64,000 nucleotides of DNA from Todiramphus chloris collaris (GCA_025345505.1 JANVCC010000049.1:7469568-7533567); one strand, 5' to 3'. Positions 47,417-60,790 are shown, numbered from the stretch's first letter. Program-made: numbers and translations. Notes: generated by a model from the sequence alone, not told the origin.

Positions 47417-48573
47417 GGTTATTTGCAAGTGATCCATAATTAAATGCAAACTAGTGCTCCCAGCAGAACAGTAGCAAGTGATAATAGTAATAATAAAGCT
47501 AAATGTTATCCAGAACAGAGGCAAAGGACATAATTATTGCCATATGAAATATGGCACCACTAGGGTTTAATATGCTCGTAAGAAAAGCTTGCAAAAGCTT
47601 TGGTAACTTAGGACTGAGACTTCCATCTGGCCAAGCAAAGATCCAGGCTGAGATCTGACTTGTTTTCAGCTTCTTTGGGAAAACTCAGAACCCAGCAGCA
47701 CATACTGCTCTTCAGTCAAACAATACTACTATCTAACAATTTTCATCTTAACAGCTCATCTCTCTGATGAGAACATGAATGTTTTTTGACTGTTCAGCTG
47801 ATGCTCATAAACAGATATTCAGAAATAATATCTCAGGAAAAAGCACTTCTTTACTGGAAAGGAGAAAGAACAAGCTTCAGGTTTTCAGATTAATCTGATT
47901 AGTTAGGACATTGAAAGGCTCAGGCTGGCAGGGATTAGAAGAGCCCTGCTAACTCAGGGTCATGCTAAGACACCAGAGGATCTGGGTATGTTAAGCTCAT
48001 CAAGGTCGGGCACTGGCCTTTGTAGTCAGTGTCACCTAAAGACCCACAGACTCTTCTGTGTGGGCTTTCAAAGGCAGTGGTGAGGCAGAGCTAAAGAGGA
48101 CACACTCTAAGTTTGGTCATTCAGCATCAACATTGCTTCTGATACTGGAAGCTCAGAAGCTGCCAGCTCAGTACACATCAGGGAGGTGACTTCCCAGCTG
48201 ATCCACAGTGTTTGCAGTGCGTGTTTCCTGCTAACTTGAAAACAGGAATCACAAAAGGTCCTGTTGAACTATGAACAAGACAAGGGCAAAGGTCCAGGGA
48301 TAGCTGCTGGTCCACACACACACCATGATTCTTAAAGGAAAATCTCTTCCATTTAGCTATCGTAGAAGCTACCGTCCTTCCTTCAGATGGAGTCCCCAGG
48401 ATGACATCAAGGTACTGTGGTCATGGAGCTTGATCTGTTCACTGCGACTGCACCTCTCTACTGGTGATAGGCCCTTTGAGAAAAGAAACTATTTAATGCT
48501 ATGAAGGTTGTTACTAAGGTTTTTCTGGGTTTTTTTTCTCAAGCTCAGGCAATGATGTTTCTTTCTCTTACAG
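47417..48573. other. Noncoding DNA, nothing specific seen
   Basis: No frame of note and no recognizable repeat. The last part (48500-48573) is the pyrimidine-rich approach to the exon-like segment that follows. Confidence 0.55.
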
Positions 48574-48638
48574 CCAAAGGTGAAAGTTCTGATCCCTGCT
48601 GCCAAGGGGAGTAGGGCAGCATGCTCAGCTAGTCCAAG
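48574..48638 (+). other. Exon-like segment (candidate unannotated exon)
   Basis: A strong acceptor (TTTCTTTCTCTTACAG ending at 48573, with a TTACTAA branch-point-like word near 48512) is followed after 65 bases by a strong donor AAG|GTAAAT at 48638/48639. One frame is open throughout (starting CCA AAG GTG AAA GTT); the other two have stops. The donor word GTAAATTCATC is repeated 12 bases downstream. Open frame over 21 codons is weak evidence, and no domain is seen. It could be a noncoding-RNA exon, a cassette exon of a gene whose intron this is, or chance. Confidence 0.25.
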
Positions 48639-51525
48639 GTAAATTCATCTGTAAATTCATCATGCATTGTTTTCCAGCTCACTGTGGCTATATTCAGGAA
48701 ATTAATGGTAAGACTTTTCAGGCAATTTCACAGTCATTGGCACTAGACCAATGCCAAAACATCGGTCAGTGCCCGCGGAACAGAGCTTGGTGACAGGAGA
48801 AGCTGCTAGCCACTGCCTTTGGTATCTTGAAAACAATGGTACCAGTTTCCCTCCAGAGCATGTGCTATACATGCTACTTTTGAATAATTTGATTCAAAAG
48901 GGTAGCAAGAGCTTCATAAGCAAATAAAGCTTTAGAATAACTAAGAACAATAATTTTTAAATTATGCTGGGAGAATACAAGAGGACTCCACTCTGACCAT
49001 CTATGGAGAAAATTAACTAGTAATTGGGCATCATCCTTGATATGGCTAAACCAGTTCTGTGTTGCACCCTGGCAAAAATCTAGGAGCACCGATAGCCTTG
49101 ACACTACAGGCCACTTCCTCCTGTATTTTTGTGCATGAGGAAAACTTTCCAAAGGCAAAAACACAATAATCCTGTGGAACATCAGGTAAGGGGACTAAAG
49201 ACAAAGCATTTGGGAGGCCACACGTAAAAGGAAGATCCTGAGTTTTGAGGCATCTATGCTTAGGTCCTGCAAATCCCATTCAAAGAGCCTACAGATAGTG
49301 CAGCCTATAAAGAAGAAAAGAAGTGGAGGGGGACACTGTCATACTAGAATTGGCTCACCAACTCTTACAGCAAGTTCTGACTCTGCTGAAAACTCATGTG
49401 GCACCTGCCTGCCCTTTTTCCTGACATATTACTGGAGATGGCATGCAGAACCCATGGGCCATGCAGAAGACCATGCAGCCAAGGGACAAGGGGTGCAATA
49501 TTTGTTGTCTACATCAGCAGGAGCAACTCAGGAGCCAAAGCTGCTTCCTGGATGGTTGAGTAATTTAAAAGCTTTTTATCGAATCACATTTCTTACAACA
49601 ATCTTGCAGCTACTCCAAATTACAAACACTTCAGCCAAGCCTCAAGAGTGTCATTCAAAAAAAAATGAAGCCTCTTTAATCTTTTCAGTGGGAAAATCAA
49701 TTTAAGTGGATGACTACGTTTTGTCATTTTAGCTGAAACTGGTAAATACTTGTATCCTAAGAAAGCTTCAGAGCAAAGATATTAACTGGAAAGAATAGAG
49801 CCAAAAGAGTGAAATTATTCAGACTTGATGGTAAAACACTGCAACATTTAAAAGACTAAATAAGTATTTGATATATTATTTTTAGCTAAAGAAACCAGCA
49901 TTGTCCCTATTAGACATTTCAATTTACTTAAAATAATTGTGCCTCAGTAGTTTACAAAGGAATGATTACATACAATGTGACAATTGTATTACTTACTACC
50001 CTTGACATCACTTCAGTGAGGGTCACTCTAGTTAAATATTTCATTTGTTATAATGTCCATCTTCATCAAGCTATTTTTGAAGCAATCTGAAAATCTTAAA
50101 ACATTTGTTTCTTTGTCTTGCAAAAAAGAGGGCCCTGTTCATTTGTTCCCTTAATACCTAGCAAATTGCTGTAGCAATTCACAAAACCCTTAAAAGAAAA
50201 GGGCATGCAAGAGAAATTCAAAGTAATTAATTGAAAACATCCTTTCCTCACTTTTTTTAGTCCTTTCCACTGTTAAACACTCTGCCTAAGTCCAGCCTCT
50301 GTCAGAGAGGCAAAGATGCTTTATTAACAGTATCCTCATAAATATTCTGTGTTTGAATGAACAAGACGAAGGATACTTGACATTTAAATGCTTCTTACGA
50401 TTTCATTTATAAAGCAATTCTCTGCTATCAAAGCATGCTCCCATAGTTACACATGAAAAAAATTACAGCCTTCTTATGTTCTTCCATATAAGCCTTACAC
50501 ATCAGAGATACATCACCACTTTCTCAAACCCATAATGAACCTAAGAATTCTACTTCGTTGAATCATAACAACCAGTGTAATGCCATTTAAAAGTACAGAG
50601 CACTAAGCTTTGGTATCTACAACTTACCTATAAATCTCCAATATACAAGTAAGTTTATGTCCTGGCCAGACTATGGAGAGCTGTAAATGATTACCTACTG
50701 CGTGGAGCACTGGGGAGTGGAGGAAATACTACAATAGTGTAACCAACATCAACAACAGTAATATCTCTTTCTCTGCTGGACTATTATGCGTCAGATTATT
50801 TAGGAGCTTAAAGGTATTGGGACTAAGAGCATTTGCTCTTGTTAAGATCCCGAGTAATTTCTACTTCGTTTGCCATGGAGTCCAACTATGGCTTCCCAAG
50901 AAGAATTCTTCCTCCAGCAGTGAAATGGACAAAGTCACATTTTCTGCCTCCTGGTGTTTCTCCATAAGAAGGTACATGAGTTACAATAAATTTGTTTAAA
51001 ACCCAACAGCAAGCAAAGATGACATTTTCCTGTGCCTGTAACCTATCTTCTCCTTCACCTCTTCTGAATATTTCCAGCTCCTGCTTTTTTTATGATAGAC
51101 TTTAGGAAGAGAGAGAGGGTTCGGAATAGGAGTTCTCACTGCACTGACAAACCCAAAGCACTTGGGTTAGAGCAGTGGCAAGATTGCTTTTTGAATTCCA
51201 GTGATGATTTCAGCTTGCACTGAAAGCCCAGTTCAGGCTGACACTTTCTCCAAACTGGCATCATTTGCTAACTGGAGTCAAAGACTGGCTACCTTCTCTT
51301 CATTCTCAGTTTAATTTTCATTACTACTTGCAGAAGCAGGGGAGGGGGGAAAGCCCAGGTAGTTCCCCATCCTGTGGAGATGTCTCCAGACCAGCAAAGC
51401 AAGTATGTTTCCAGCTCAAAAACAAGAACTCCAATATAGCAGCTCTCCACTAAATTGCAACGAGGGGGTTGTGTCTGTACTGGAGTTTGATACCAATTCC
51501 TACAAAACATGAACTCTCATTGTCA
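48639..51525. other. Noncoding DNA, no gene seen
   Basis: The 149-codon frame at 49256-49705 shows no domain and is judged a chance frame. 49.7-50.6 kb is AT-rich single-copy sequence. No RNA gene recognized. Confidence 0.55.
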
Positions 51526-51529
51526 TACG

Positions 51530-51650
51530 CACTACTTTTTCTGTAAATTGGGGAAAGTCCTACGAAGTATTTTGAGACTTGGGGATGAAAAGAATAATTT
51601 TTAAAATGCACTGCATTAGTATTAATTCATTGCTATTATTATTAATACCA
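51530..51650 (+). mobile_element. Possible CORE-SINE (MIR-like) relic, plus strand
   Basis: 'tttctgtaaattggggaaa', then 'gaagtattttgagacttggg' and 'gatgaaaagaa', then 'tgctattattattaatac', match the order of the 3' part of old amniote MIR-type SINEs (CTGTAAAATGGGG, then AGCGCTTTGAGATC..GGATGAAAAG, then TATTATTATT). Diverged and incomplete. Confidence 0.5.
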
Positions 51651-54600
51651 CTAGTATCTTCATACGGTAAACGTTACTTCCTGCTTCTCACATCAGCACA
51701 AAATGAGCCACAGCATGGAAATGTCATTGTGCAGATCTCAGCACAGGCAGGCTGACCTCAGTTCTCAAGAATTAATGCACAGCTTTAAAGCAAGTCTCAC
51801 CAGAAGCATATATTACTTCATGGGTTTCTCTGTAAAATAACCTATCCCTCTTTGAGGCATGGTTTAAAGACGGAGCCCACAGGACATGAATCACAGCTGC
51901 TAAAAATACAAACCCCTTTAGGACATCACTCCTTAATGGCAGCAGAAATCTTCACAGGAAGAGACACCTGCCCCAGTGACAGAGAATAATCACCTTCTCA
52001 AAAGCACGTGTTGGATGTCTGCTGGAGTTAGCAAGTTCAGAGTGTCAAGTTTTCCTTTGGAAGAGAAACTGAGTTACAAAATGCAAACCAAAAATACATA
52101 TTTCCTCTCAAAAAATATAACTACTTTTCAAAAAAATGAAGTGTATTATTAAAAAAAAAAGCACTAAGGTCACATACAATTCTCTGGGAAAAGCCTCTCC
52201 ATTCTTGCACCCCAATTACCAATGCAATCAAACCAGTTGGAACCATCTAACAGCTACCCTCACTTATTTGCTTTACTTCCCTAAGCTCCTGGTAAGAGAC
52301 AGATTCATACAGTCAGTTGTAAGAGGTCCTACTCCAAGTTTCTTCTGATGATGCACCAGCTCATGAGGTTTTTGCAGCAATACTGATTGCAGTATCAATG
52401 ATGATTTTCCTTCCCTTTCTACCAAAGTATCAGTGCTATGTTAATAAGCTATTTTCTTTGGTCAACAAGATTTCCCAGCTGCCATGGCAAATGTTAAAAT
52501 ATTGATTGATACACAATTTCATCTCAAATTTCAATAAAATGTCTGATATTTATCCTATTTTTTTAAGTTAGAGAGTTTCATCAGGCTTCAAGCTTTTGAT
52601 GAACTTAAAATACGTTGCTCCAAAGTTTTCCTTTCCTCATCCCATTTGCATTCTACTGAACTTTAGAAAAATTTCACAGAGTATAATCCATGTGCATCCA
52701 CAGAAACATCCAGCAGAAAGAGCATGGTTTGAAAAAATCTCCCAAGATTTTGTCACTCCAGCATTATCTTACTACAAAATGCCTGACATTATTTGCAAAT
52801 ATTTGCATATTTTTGCATATCAAACCCAAGCAATAGAGCGTTATCAGATATTACTGTAAGAACTGGACAACATGCAACACAAACCAGACAGCAGATTTGG
52901 CACCAGCCTTCTCCTCCCCTCTAAACTGACTTGTGTTACACAGGGCTCAGCTCTGTAGCAGCTACAGCAGATAGTCACCTTTGAGTCACAGCCCAATAAG
53001 CTTCCAGCAGAAAGCTGCACTTCAAATCTAAATACTTGAGCAAAATGCATCTGGGTCTAAAACCAGGGGTTTTCCTCTGATTTAAATGTAGTGATGCAGC
53101 CTTTCTGCTCTTGACACCCCTTGTCTTCATTACTCAACTAGAAGAAGTGCTCAGAGTGCCAGACTCTCAGCTGGTGGGTGCCAGCAGAACTCTGCTAACC
53201 TCACGGCAGCACAGCCAACTTTAGTTCATGATGCAGAGTGCCTCCAGCTCAGAATGAAACCTCTCCTCAGACTCTAGCACAGGGTGCTTATACTTTATGC
53301 CCATTGCCAAGGTTGATTTGCTTAAGTTTATGTAGCCTTTCATAAGCTTTCCCTCCCCCTTTATTGAAAAGCCTTAAATTCCAAAATAATGGTCCAATTC
53401 ATGAAGAAGAAGAAAAAAACCCATTCTGCTTCATGTAGAAAAAAAGAGTATCTCAGTTTGATATGAAGCCAGTTTATCCATGAGTAAGGCTGGCCTGCTC
53501 ACAGAAGCAAAGCCTAACAGCTCTGATGATGAAAGGTATAAATCTTAAAGGAGAGCTATTTGTAATACCTCACTTGGACCATGGAATGACATTCCTTTCC
53601 CTACCAATTTTCCCACCTATTTGGCAAATGCTCTCCTTGCAGCGTTATCATGTATTCATAAGCATAGCAAAATAGGTTTTCTCATATGTTTTTGGTGGGT
53701 TTGTCTGGTGGTTTTCTGTTTCTGCATTTTCACAATTAAACTGCTTGATATCAAAAGTCGCTGCCACACAAAGTGCAGCAGAGATAACAAAGTCAGCCCA
53801 CAACCACATGAGGCAAAACGAAAAAAAAATAAATAATAAAATAAAAGAATGTTGTATTTCTATTTCACAGCTGGAAATGAAAAAGATATAGAGAAAGCTT
53901 AGGAAAACATAAATAAAGATAAGAACAGCCATCCAAAAATCTGTCTCAGAGGAAATACCCTGAAGACATTATTTAAATATTCTGGATAACAGGCAACCAT
54001 CAGGTTTTACCCAAGAGCGGCACTAATCCAGGCACTTTTCCTGCCTTCAGCTATCTCAGAGGACATTCCTTCTGTGCACAGAGCCAGTACATACACAAAA
54101 CTTCCTCTGGAAATGCTAGCCAGGTCCCAGAAGCAGTGAAATTATCTTGTCAGCAGGGCTCCTCCACTTGGGTGCAATATCATGCTGACAAAGCACTCAT
54201 GCTCCAGAATCCCACTCTTGTCTGATTGCCATCATTTCAGAAATCTCTGCAATATGCTCCAGGGAGGGGCTAGACATAAAGCAAATGGAACTGAGTCTTG
54301 GATGGAGAATTGTCCCAGAAAGCACCCATGCTAGACATTGTACAATCCTGAACCAGATGCTTCCCAAAAATGTTATCCTACTGGCACAAACCACCTAATT
54401 TCCATGTCTCATTTAAGATTCCACGCTTCTTACATAGTCTATAGAACAAGGCAGATGCCTTTCTGATTTGTCAGGGACTTTAGTTGCCTTGTGGAAGCTT
54501 CCCTGCTGACTACTGAATACTCATACGTAGCCAAAAGTAGACCTTGTCCCTATTTATACTGACTAAGATGGGAGTGAAGGCCTCACATGAGAAATAATTT

Positions 54601-57600
54601 CTTATGCGTGTCTTCCTTTCCTGCCCATATCTCAGCTAAACCAGCCCCATTTTCCTTTGCACTAGGCAATAAAGACAACTGAAGCTTTCAACCTAATCTT
54701 GATCTCACCCTCCCAAGATGGTAAATATCGAAGCTGACCATGAATTAGCTCCCACCCTATCTTTTCCACTCTTTCCAAGTAGATCTTAATTTCTCCCCTT
54801 CTCCTCATAAAATCCCCACCAATATTTTCAGCAACTTCCCTCTCTGTCTTCAGAACTAGCTTAAAGGCCTCTTTAATTCCTGTTTCTCTTTCATACACCT
54901 TAAGGTAAGAATCCTCAAATATTTACATTGCCAGAAGACTTGCTGTGCTGCATTTATTCACTCACCATGTTTAGAACATGCAAGGAGGAAATGAAAAAGA
55001 GGGAGAAATGACGGAAGCATCTATGGGAACAAGTGAACCTGCTACATCTAGGAACAGAGAGCAAGGATACCGAAGAGTAGGAAAGCCCTTGGGCTGTCTC
55101 TCTTCTCAGATACACACATTCAACACCCAGTGAAATACGTAAGCATGGAAATATCACCAGGAATTCACAAGTCAGGATTCTCCTGCATGACAGCCCACTT
55201 GATCTTTCTACAGCAGCTCCCTTACAAAATAAAACGTGACAACACTGGAAATTACAGCGCCCAGTATCCCTACCGCAGGCAACAGGGCACAGATTGCAGC
55301 GTGGCTTATACATCCTTCGCCATCCACTGAAATAGATACAGCATTTTATAGCACTTAAGACTGCCCCTTGAGACATGACTGCCACTCTAAAGACCAAAGC
55401 TTCAGCTGAAGTTCACATCATTCCTAAGAGCTGTATGTGGCCTACGGTGGAGAAGTACCAAAGAGAAGTGTTTTTAGCCATTCCCTGGCTCCCACGCTCC
55501 CTCCTCAAATTAAAAGGCTGTGGCAAACACAGAATACAAACAAATTCCCCGTGTTCAGTGGCACACACCACATTTCTGCCCATTATTAGATGTGACAAAC
55601 ACGAGGGGGGGCAGAGCAAAGGGCAGGACACTTAGCGATCTTGTCATACAAAACTTCTCAAACATGCTCAGTGCAGTGTGGGATTACTCAAGGCTTCCCA
55701 TGCGGTGGGTCAGGAACACCAGATGTGCAGCAAAACAGCTTCCCGGGAAATCTAGATGAAGAAAGAGGAAAAAACAGCCCTGTGCACATCCTTACAGGCC
55801 TCCAACATCAGTGCATCTTTCAGGAACGATTAACGACTTCGGTCTTCTCCTTCAATATCACCTTGTTAGATTAAAACCATACCACTGGGAAAGAGTTTGT
55901 CAGGTGCAGCGAGAGACGAGGCTAACACCAGGAATTTGGGGACAGAAAAACCTCAGGTCCTTCTGATCTTTTCCATCATTTGTTCAGGATGGGGAAATAC
56001 TGCTGGCACATCCCATTAACGTCCCACTCCCCAGTGCAAACTGCAGAGGGTTTGTGCTAGGGTGTTTTAGCCTTCAATAAGCTGAAAGCACAATCTGACA
56101 AAATGTATTCCCCCAAGCTCAATATTGCCTGCAGCATCCATCTCTACCAAACTGCCTTCCCTGTCAACACCACCCGGGTCTGATAAGTACATGGAAATGA
56201 AGACTGTGCCATTCAAAAGAGAGAGAAGGCAGGCTCTTGCCTATCCCGAGCACAAATGGTTTCTCCTTTCCTCGTTCTCTGGGAGTGCCAGGTAGCTGCC
56301 TCACACTGTGCTGATGTTCCAATGTTTATTTTTCAAGCATCTTCAGAGAGCAGCTTTCCCATGTGGCAGCTCCCTTCCGCAGGCTGTTCTCACGCAGACA
56401 GAAGGCTGCACTGCCGCTGCCTTTTTGATCTTGAGACAGAGGTGAGGGGGCTAGAGGAGGGGGATGCAGTGGGAATTCCCACCCTAATGCTATTGGTTTG
56501 CTTTTAGAGATGCTCATCAGCACTGCACATGGCAATCCTACGCAGCAAAGGCTTTCTTCAAAATGATATCCTCACTTTTCTCTGTGACCTTTATTCCCAA
56601 TGTTTGCTTTCCTCTGAGGGTGACTCCAGCCATAACTGATACCAGAGCATCCCTTACCCCCATGGCTCCTTTGTACTGGCTCACAGGAGATCAGGTTCTC
56701 CATCCTCTCAACAGTTTCTCCTGCTAGCAGATGCTAAATACAGAGGGAGGGGTCAAACCCCCCGGCACAGTAATGTTTGTGTGAGCAACTGCCCTCTCCC
56801 TTGTGGTTCTTGCAACTTGCTTAACCTCAGCTAAAGCATGCCAGGGATGAAGGAGGTTGCAGGATGCCAAGGCTTTCTTCGTGAGCATTCCTCTTTTGCT
56901 CCCTTGCTGGTACCTCCTTCTGCCCAGCACAGATTCCAGTTATGCCTTTTCCACCAATTACATTTAGATGGCAGAGCCCCCAAAACAATAAAAGGGTTAT
57001 TTAAATGGCTTTCTGTTAGAGGAAGAAGCAGCAGCAGCTGAAAAAAAGAAAATCTTGAATTTTTCAAAGGGATTAGGGGAAGCAAAAACAATACAGTCGC
57101 CAATTGCTACAGTCAGGGTCAGGAGAGAAGAATTACATAACCAGTGTTCCTTACACACTCCTGGAGAAGTCAGTTCATTACATTTCACTTGCTTTTCCTC
57201 CACCTTACAAAAAAGGGCTGATGTCTGTTGAAAAGTACAACTTAGACTTTGTCTGTTTGCATTGGTGGTGTGCCTTGAGATCAGAGGATGATAAAATCTT
57301 TGGAAATGTTGAGACAGAGTTGGACCTGAGGTTTTCCAGTTGCTTTCTAGACGTGACACCAGGGGTAATCTGTGAGGAAGAAGAGTCAAAGAGAAGTTTA
57401 GCCTTAGAGTGGACAGGATGAAACAGGAAGGGAAGATGGCTGTAGGCTACTTACCATATGAAGACATTTTGACAAAGTCTTGCGCAGTCAGTGCCTACTG
57501 ATTCAGTTACCAGTGCTGCACAGAGGAAAAGAATTAAGTCCATCTGTGTTGCTTTAGACCTTATCTAAGCCCCTGCTCCAGCTACTGCCTTCTGCTATCC

Positions 57601-58612
57601 AATCAAACCCTTCTACTGTGTTGCTCCTGTTTGTACAAACCAAGCTAATTACATTTCCTTGTCCATAAGTCTTTCTGAAAGCCTCAAAAATTAAAAGTGC
57701 ATTTCAATCCCACCAGAACAACCTAATTTAACTGAGTGGTGGTTTTTTTTGTGTTAAAATATTATTCAATATAGACAAGTAAAATTTCTGTAGAAGAATT
57801 AAAGCAAACCCAAGAAAATTAGAATGAAGTTCCCCAGTTTTATTCCACATCAATTCAAAATTTGTCCATCAAGAGTTTTCATGATGACACAAACTTTTCA
57901 ACCATGGCTAAACTTACATTTCTACAACACTCATCAAGATAAGTACCAGTTTACAAACCAGTTTTCCTCTCACAGTTTTGAATCCTCAAAAAGGTGTATT
58001 TTTCCTCTCTGAATTTTCAAATGTTTGGTATCTTCCTTTCAGTTCTTTCTAGAAAATTCACCCCTAGCTCAGCATTTCCTTACAGCATTTCCTATTAAAT
58101 TATCATTGTGGTCATCTTTAGAAACTTCAACTTATGGAAACTGGTCAAACCACAGAAAGTCACACCTACAGTTATGCCATATATAGATACCCAAGCAGAC
58201 AGTCACCAGGCAATGTGTGGGAGGAAGCAGCTAGAGATGTTCACAGACTTTATTCCTACTTTTAGAAACCAAACAGGGATCTAAATAGATCCAACAAATG
58301 CAGCTGAGGATCTGTGTGGCTTTACATGGGAATGTTGTGGCAGACAGAGCTTTAGATCAGCGTTTCAAGTGGAAAGCAAAGTAATTATTATAGTTTGTTA
58401 CTAGTTTGCAAACAGCTCGTTTCCCACCATAAATATTAAGTGTATCCTGAAGACTTGAGAGCTGAATCCACTGCAGCCACAAGGGGAATGAAAACACAGC
58501 AAGCACATGGGCAGATTGCATGTAAGGCCCAGAGAAAATCATGTTACCAAACACCATATTAATACCTATTGGAAATCATCCTCCCATCCAGCCCAAATAC
58601 AGGTGAAAAAGG
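51651..58612. other. Noncoding DNA, no gene seen
   Basis: About 7 kb of single-copy sequence with frames up to 147 codons (54954-55397 minus, 56997-57389 minus), all overlapped by other frames and without domains. Small A-rich runs lie at 53820-53846. A donor-like GAG|GTGAGG word at about 56441 has no clear partner. 55.1-56.5 kb is somewhat richer in GC. Confidence 0.55.

Positions 58613-58646
<34 letters not shown>
58613..58646. repeat. A34 homopolymer
   Basis: Thirty-four consecutive A, the longest homopolymer in the window, followed by TTAACACACG. No retroposon body recognized upstream, so it may be either a slippage product or the tail of an unrecognized insertion. Confidence 0.95.
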
Positions 58647-58648
<2 letters not shown>

Positions 58649-60316
58649 AACACACGTTTTTTATCCAAGCAATCAAAACAAAAAAAAAAGCCATTTGAAA
58701 AGGCCTCGTTGTACCAGCAGTACCTCATGGTCTCACAGTTCCATTCCAAGTCTTACAACAGCTGTTGCTTTTCAGGAAGCCTCAGGACCTGCAGGCATGT
58801 GGCTCACCCAAAGCTAGGTTCTGTATAAAAAAAAGAACACGTGCCATAAAAAACAAGTTTCTAATGCTCAGTTGCAAAGAAAGCCTTGAAATAAGCAACA
58901 CAGATGGACCCAAAAGCCCATAAACATGACAACACATCCAACAATTAAAAAAACAAACAAACAAAAAAAACCAAACAACCCACTCTCATGAACTTTTTAA
59001 GGTATAACTCATAAATTTTGAGAGCTAAAGTCTGGCAAAGATGTAGAAACTCCTTGTAAAGATGCATGACAAGTAGGCCTCAGAATTCCCAAGTCACAGA
59101 TACAACTTGGGCTCCAAATACCAGAAAGAAGCTGCTTTTCTTCATGCTTCTTTCCACAACTCATTCCCATTTCTGCCAAGTGCTGCTTGTAGATGGTGTA
59201 GGCCTTGATACAGGTCTCTAGCTGATAATTCCCTAGCAGGGTATGGCAGTTCCCCATAACGTGCATCACAGCCCTTTCCCCAGAGAAGGAAAGGAGATGG
59301 CAGTTTGTGTAAAATGATGGGGATCTGCCAGGGTGTAAGACTGGGAAAACCCATCTGAAGCCATCAATACCATATTTCTATTTCTGGTCACCTTTGGGAG
59401 AGACCCATAGATTCCTCCTCACCCCAAGTGGTGAGGAATAGTTGATAAAGGTTTGTTTCACACACGGTGTGATGAATCTGCAGCATTAACTCCTGCTCCA
59501 CATGTCCATAGCCTGTATCTTATGTTTTCAAACAAAATCCCTTTGTGCTTTTCCCCCTGCTGCTCCTCCTGCTAGGAAGAGCTCCCAACAACCAGCTACA
59601 AAGTGACTTCATTGTTTGCCTTCAATCCAGCCTTCAAAGTCTCCTGAGCCATCATGCAAACAAACAGCTTGTCATCACTTAAATAGCTGTTTTCCTGAGA
59701 GAGGTCCATAGACCAATGTTCTCATCAACTCCTTACACACCCCCATCTGACTATTTCTGTTACGTCTTGTCTTGGGCTTACGTTGGAAGTGGTCTGAGGA
59801 TAAGACCGTTTTCTTTCAGTGCATTTCCTGACATCCTGTACCATGACTAAGACTTGTTGGCCTCACAAGGCAAGTAACAAATTCTAAGAAAATGCACCCA
59901 TTAAGAGTGATCTATGAACGTCTGTAAACTCTCTGCATGTGTTATTAATAAAAACTGGGAAACTCTCTTGATTTGCTCTTATTTTCATAGACACATGGTA
60001 GTTCCCTAACTGATATATAACATGACTTGGGACACATCACCATGACCTTTTCAAAACAAACAGAAGAGAATAAATCTGGAGTCAGAAAATTAAGCCATTT
60101 GAGTGTCTAACAGGCCAAGTGCTATATACAAGTGAACTACCCCTAACACAGCTGGTTTTTGATACGAGTTTGTCTCCAGGACCAGTACATGGCTGCAAAA
60201 CGCACCATGTTTCATTTTGTCACTTACATGGAAAAATCTTGCTTGCAGGGACTTACGTCGCTATTTTCCTAACCACTCAGGAGGCCTATTCCCACTTCTC
60301 AACTGATTCATCTTAG
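58647..60316. other. Noncoding DNA, no gene seen
   Basis: Contains an AAAC-type low-complexity run at about 58945-58980. Frames reach only 86 codons. Confidence 0.55.
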
Positions 60317-60404
60317 GTCTCATAGGAGGCTGTTAACTCCTCAGCAGAACAGTTCATCCACCTCTGAAGCAGAGACTATACCTCAACTCATGACTGTTAG
60401 GAAG
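60317..60404 (+). other. Exon-like segment (candidate unannotated exon)
   Basis: An acceptor (TTCTCAACTGATTCATCTTAG ending at 60316, containing a CTGAT branch-point-like word) is followed after 88 bases by a perfect donor AAG|GTAAGT at 60404/60405. One of three frames is open for all 29 codons; the other two have stops. The encoded stretch is polar (Ser, Thr, Gln, Glu-rich) with no known motif. A 29-codon open frame is expected by chance about one time in four, so coding status is unproven. Confidence 0.25.
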
Positions 60405-60639
60405 GTAAGTTCACCTCCATTTGGGACGTGTCATTTGATGACAAAAACAACAGGTGGGGGAAAAACCTGCCACTGACCCTTTCCCTGTTTGTTCTTTTGT
60501 TGTTTCCATCTTATCTAACAAAGCAATGTACTTAGCTGTATCCAGGAAGTGACACTCTGGACATCTGAAGCAAGCCCACAGTGCTGTCACCCCAATGGTC
60601 AGTCAGCTTCAGCTGCCCTGTCCTTGCAAGGCTCTCTGC

Positions 60640-60722
60640 CAGCTCTGCCATGAACCCTCTGTGTGACTGGGACAAATAATTTTACTTCTCTCTGCTTCTA
60701 GTTCTATTTCCATCTTTTTCAG
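60640..60722 (+). mobile_element. Possible CORE-SINE (MIR-like) relic, plus strand
   Basis: 'ctctgtgtgactgggacaaa', 'ttttacttctctctgcttct' and 'agttctatttccatcttt' follow the MIR order (CTGTGTGACCTTGGGCAAGTCACTT, CTCTCTGNGCCTCAGTTTCCTCATCT). Diverged; ends just before the hairpin at 60751. Confidence 0.5.
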
Positions 60723-60750
60723 TCCTAAGCTATTTGGGACAGGACTCACT

Positions 60751-60790
60751 TCTCTCTCTCTTTAACTGGAAGATGTTAAAGAGAGAGAGA
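60751..60790. repeat. Perfect hairpin, 16-bp stem, 8-base loop
   Basis: Left arm 60751-60766 (TCTCTCTCTCTTTAAC) is the exact reverse complement of 60775-60790, with an 8-base loop. Part of the stem is CT/GA microsatellite, but the TTTAAC/GTTAAA part is not. A further GA-rich stretch follows to about 60804. The stem is too short for a typical microRNA precursor. Confidence 0.92.

Noticed and set aside
49256-49705. 149-codon frame
   Set aside because: No domain, signal peptide or membrane segment; no conservation evidence is available from the sequence alone.
54954-55397. 147-codon Cys-rich minus-strand frame
   Set aside because: The cysteines are irregularly spaced and fit no zinc-finger, EGF or defensin pattern I know; a plus-strand frame overlaps it.
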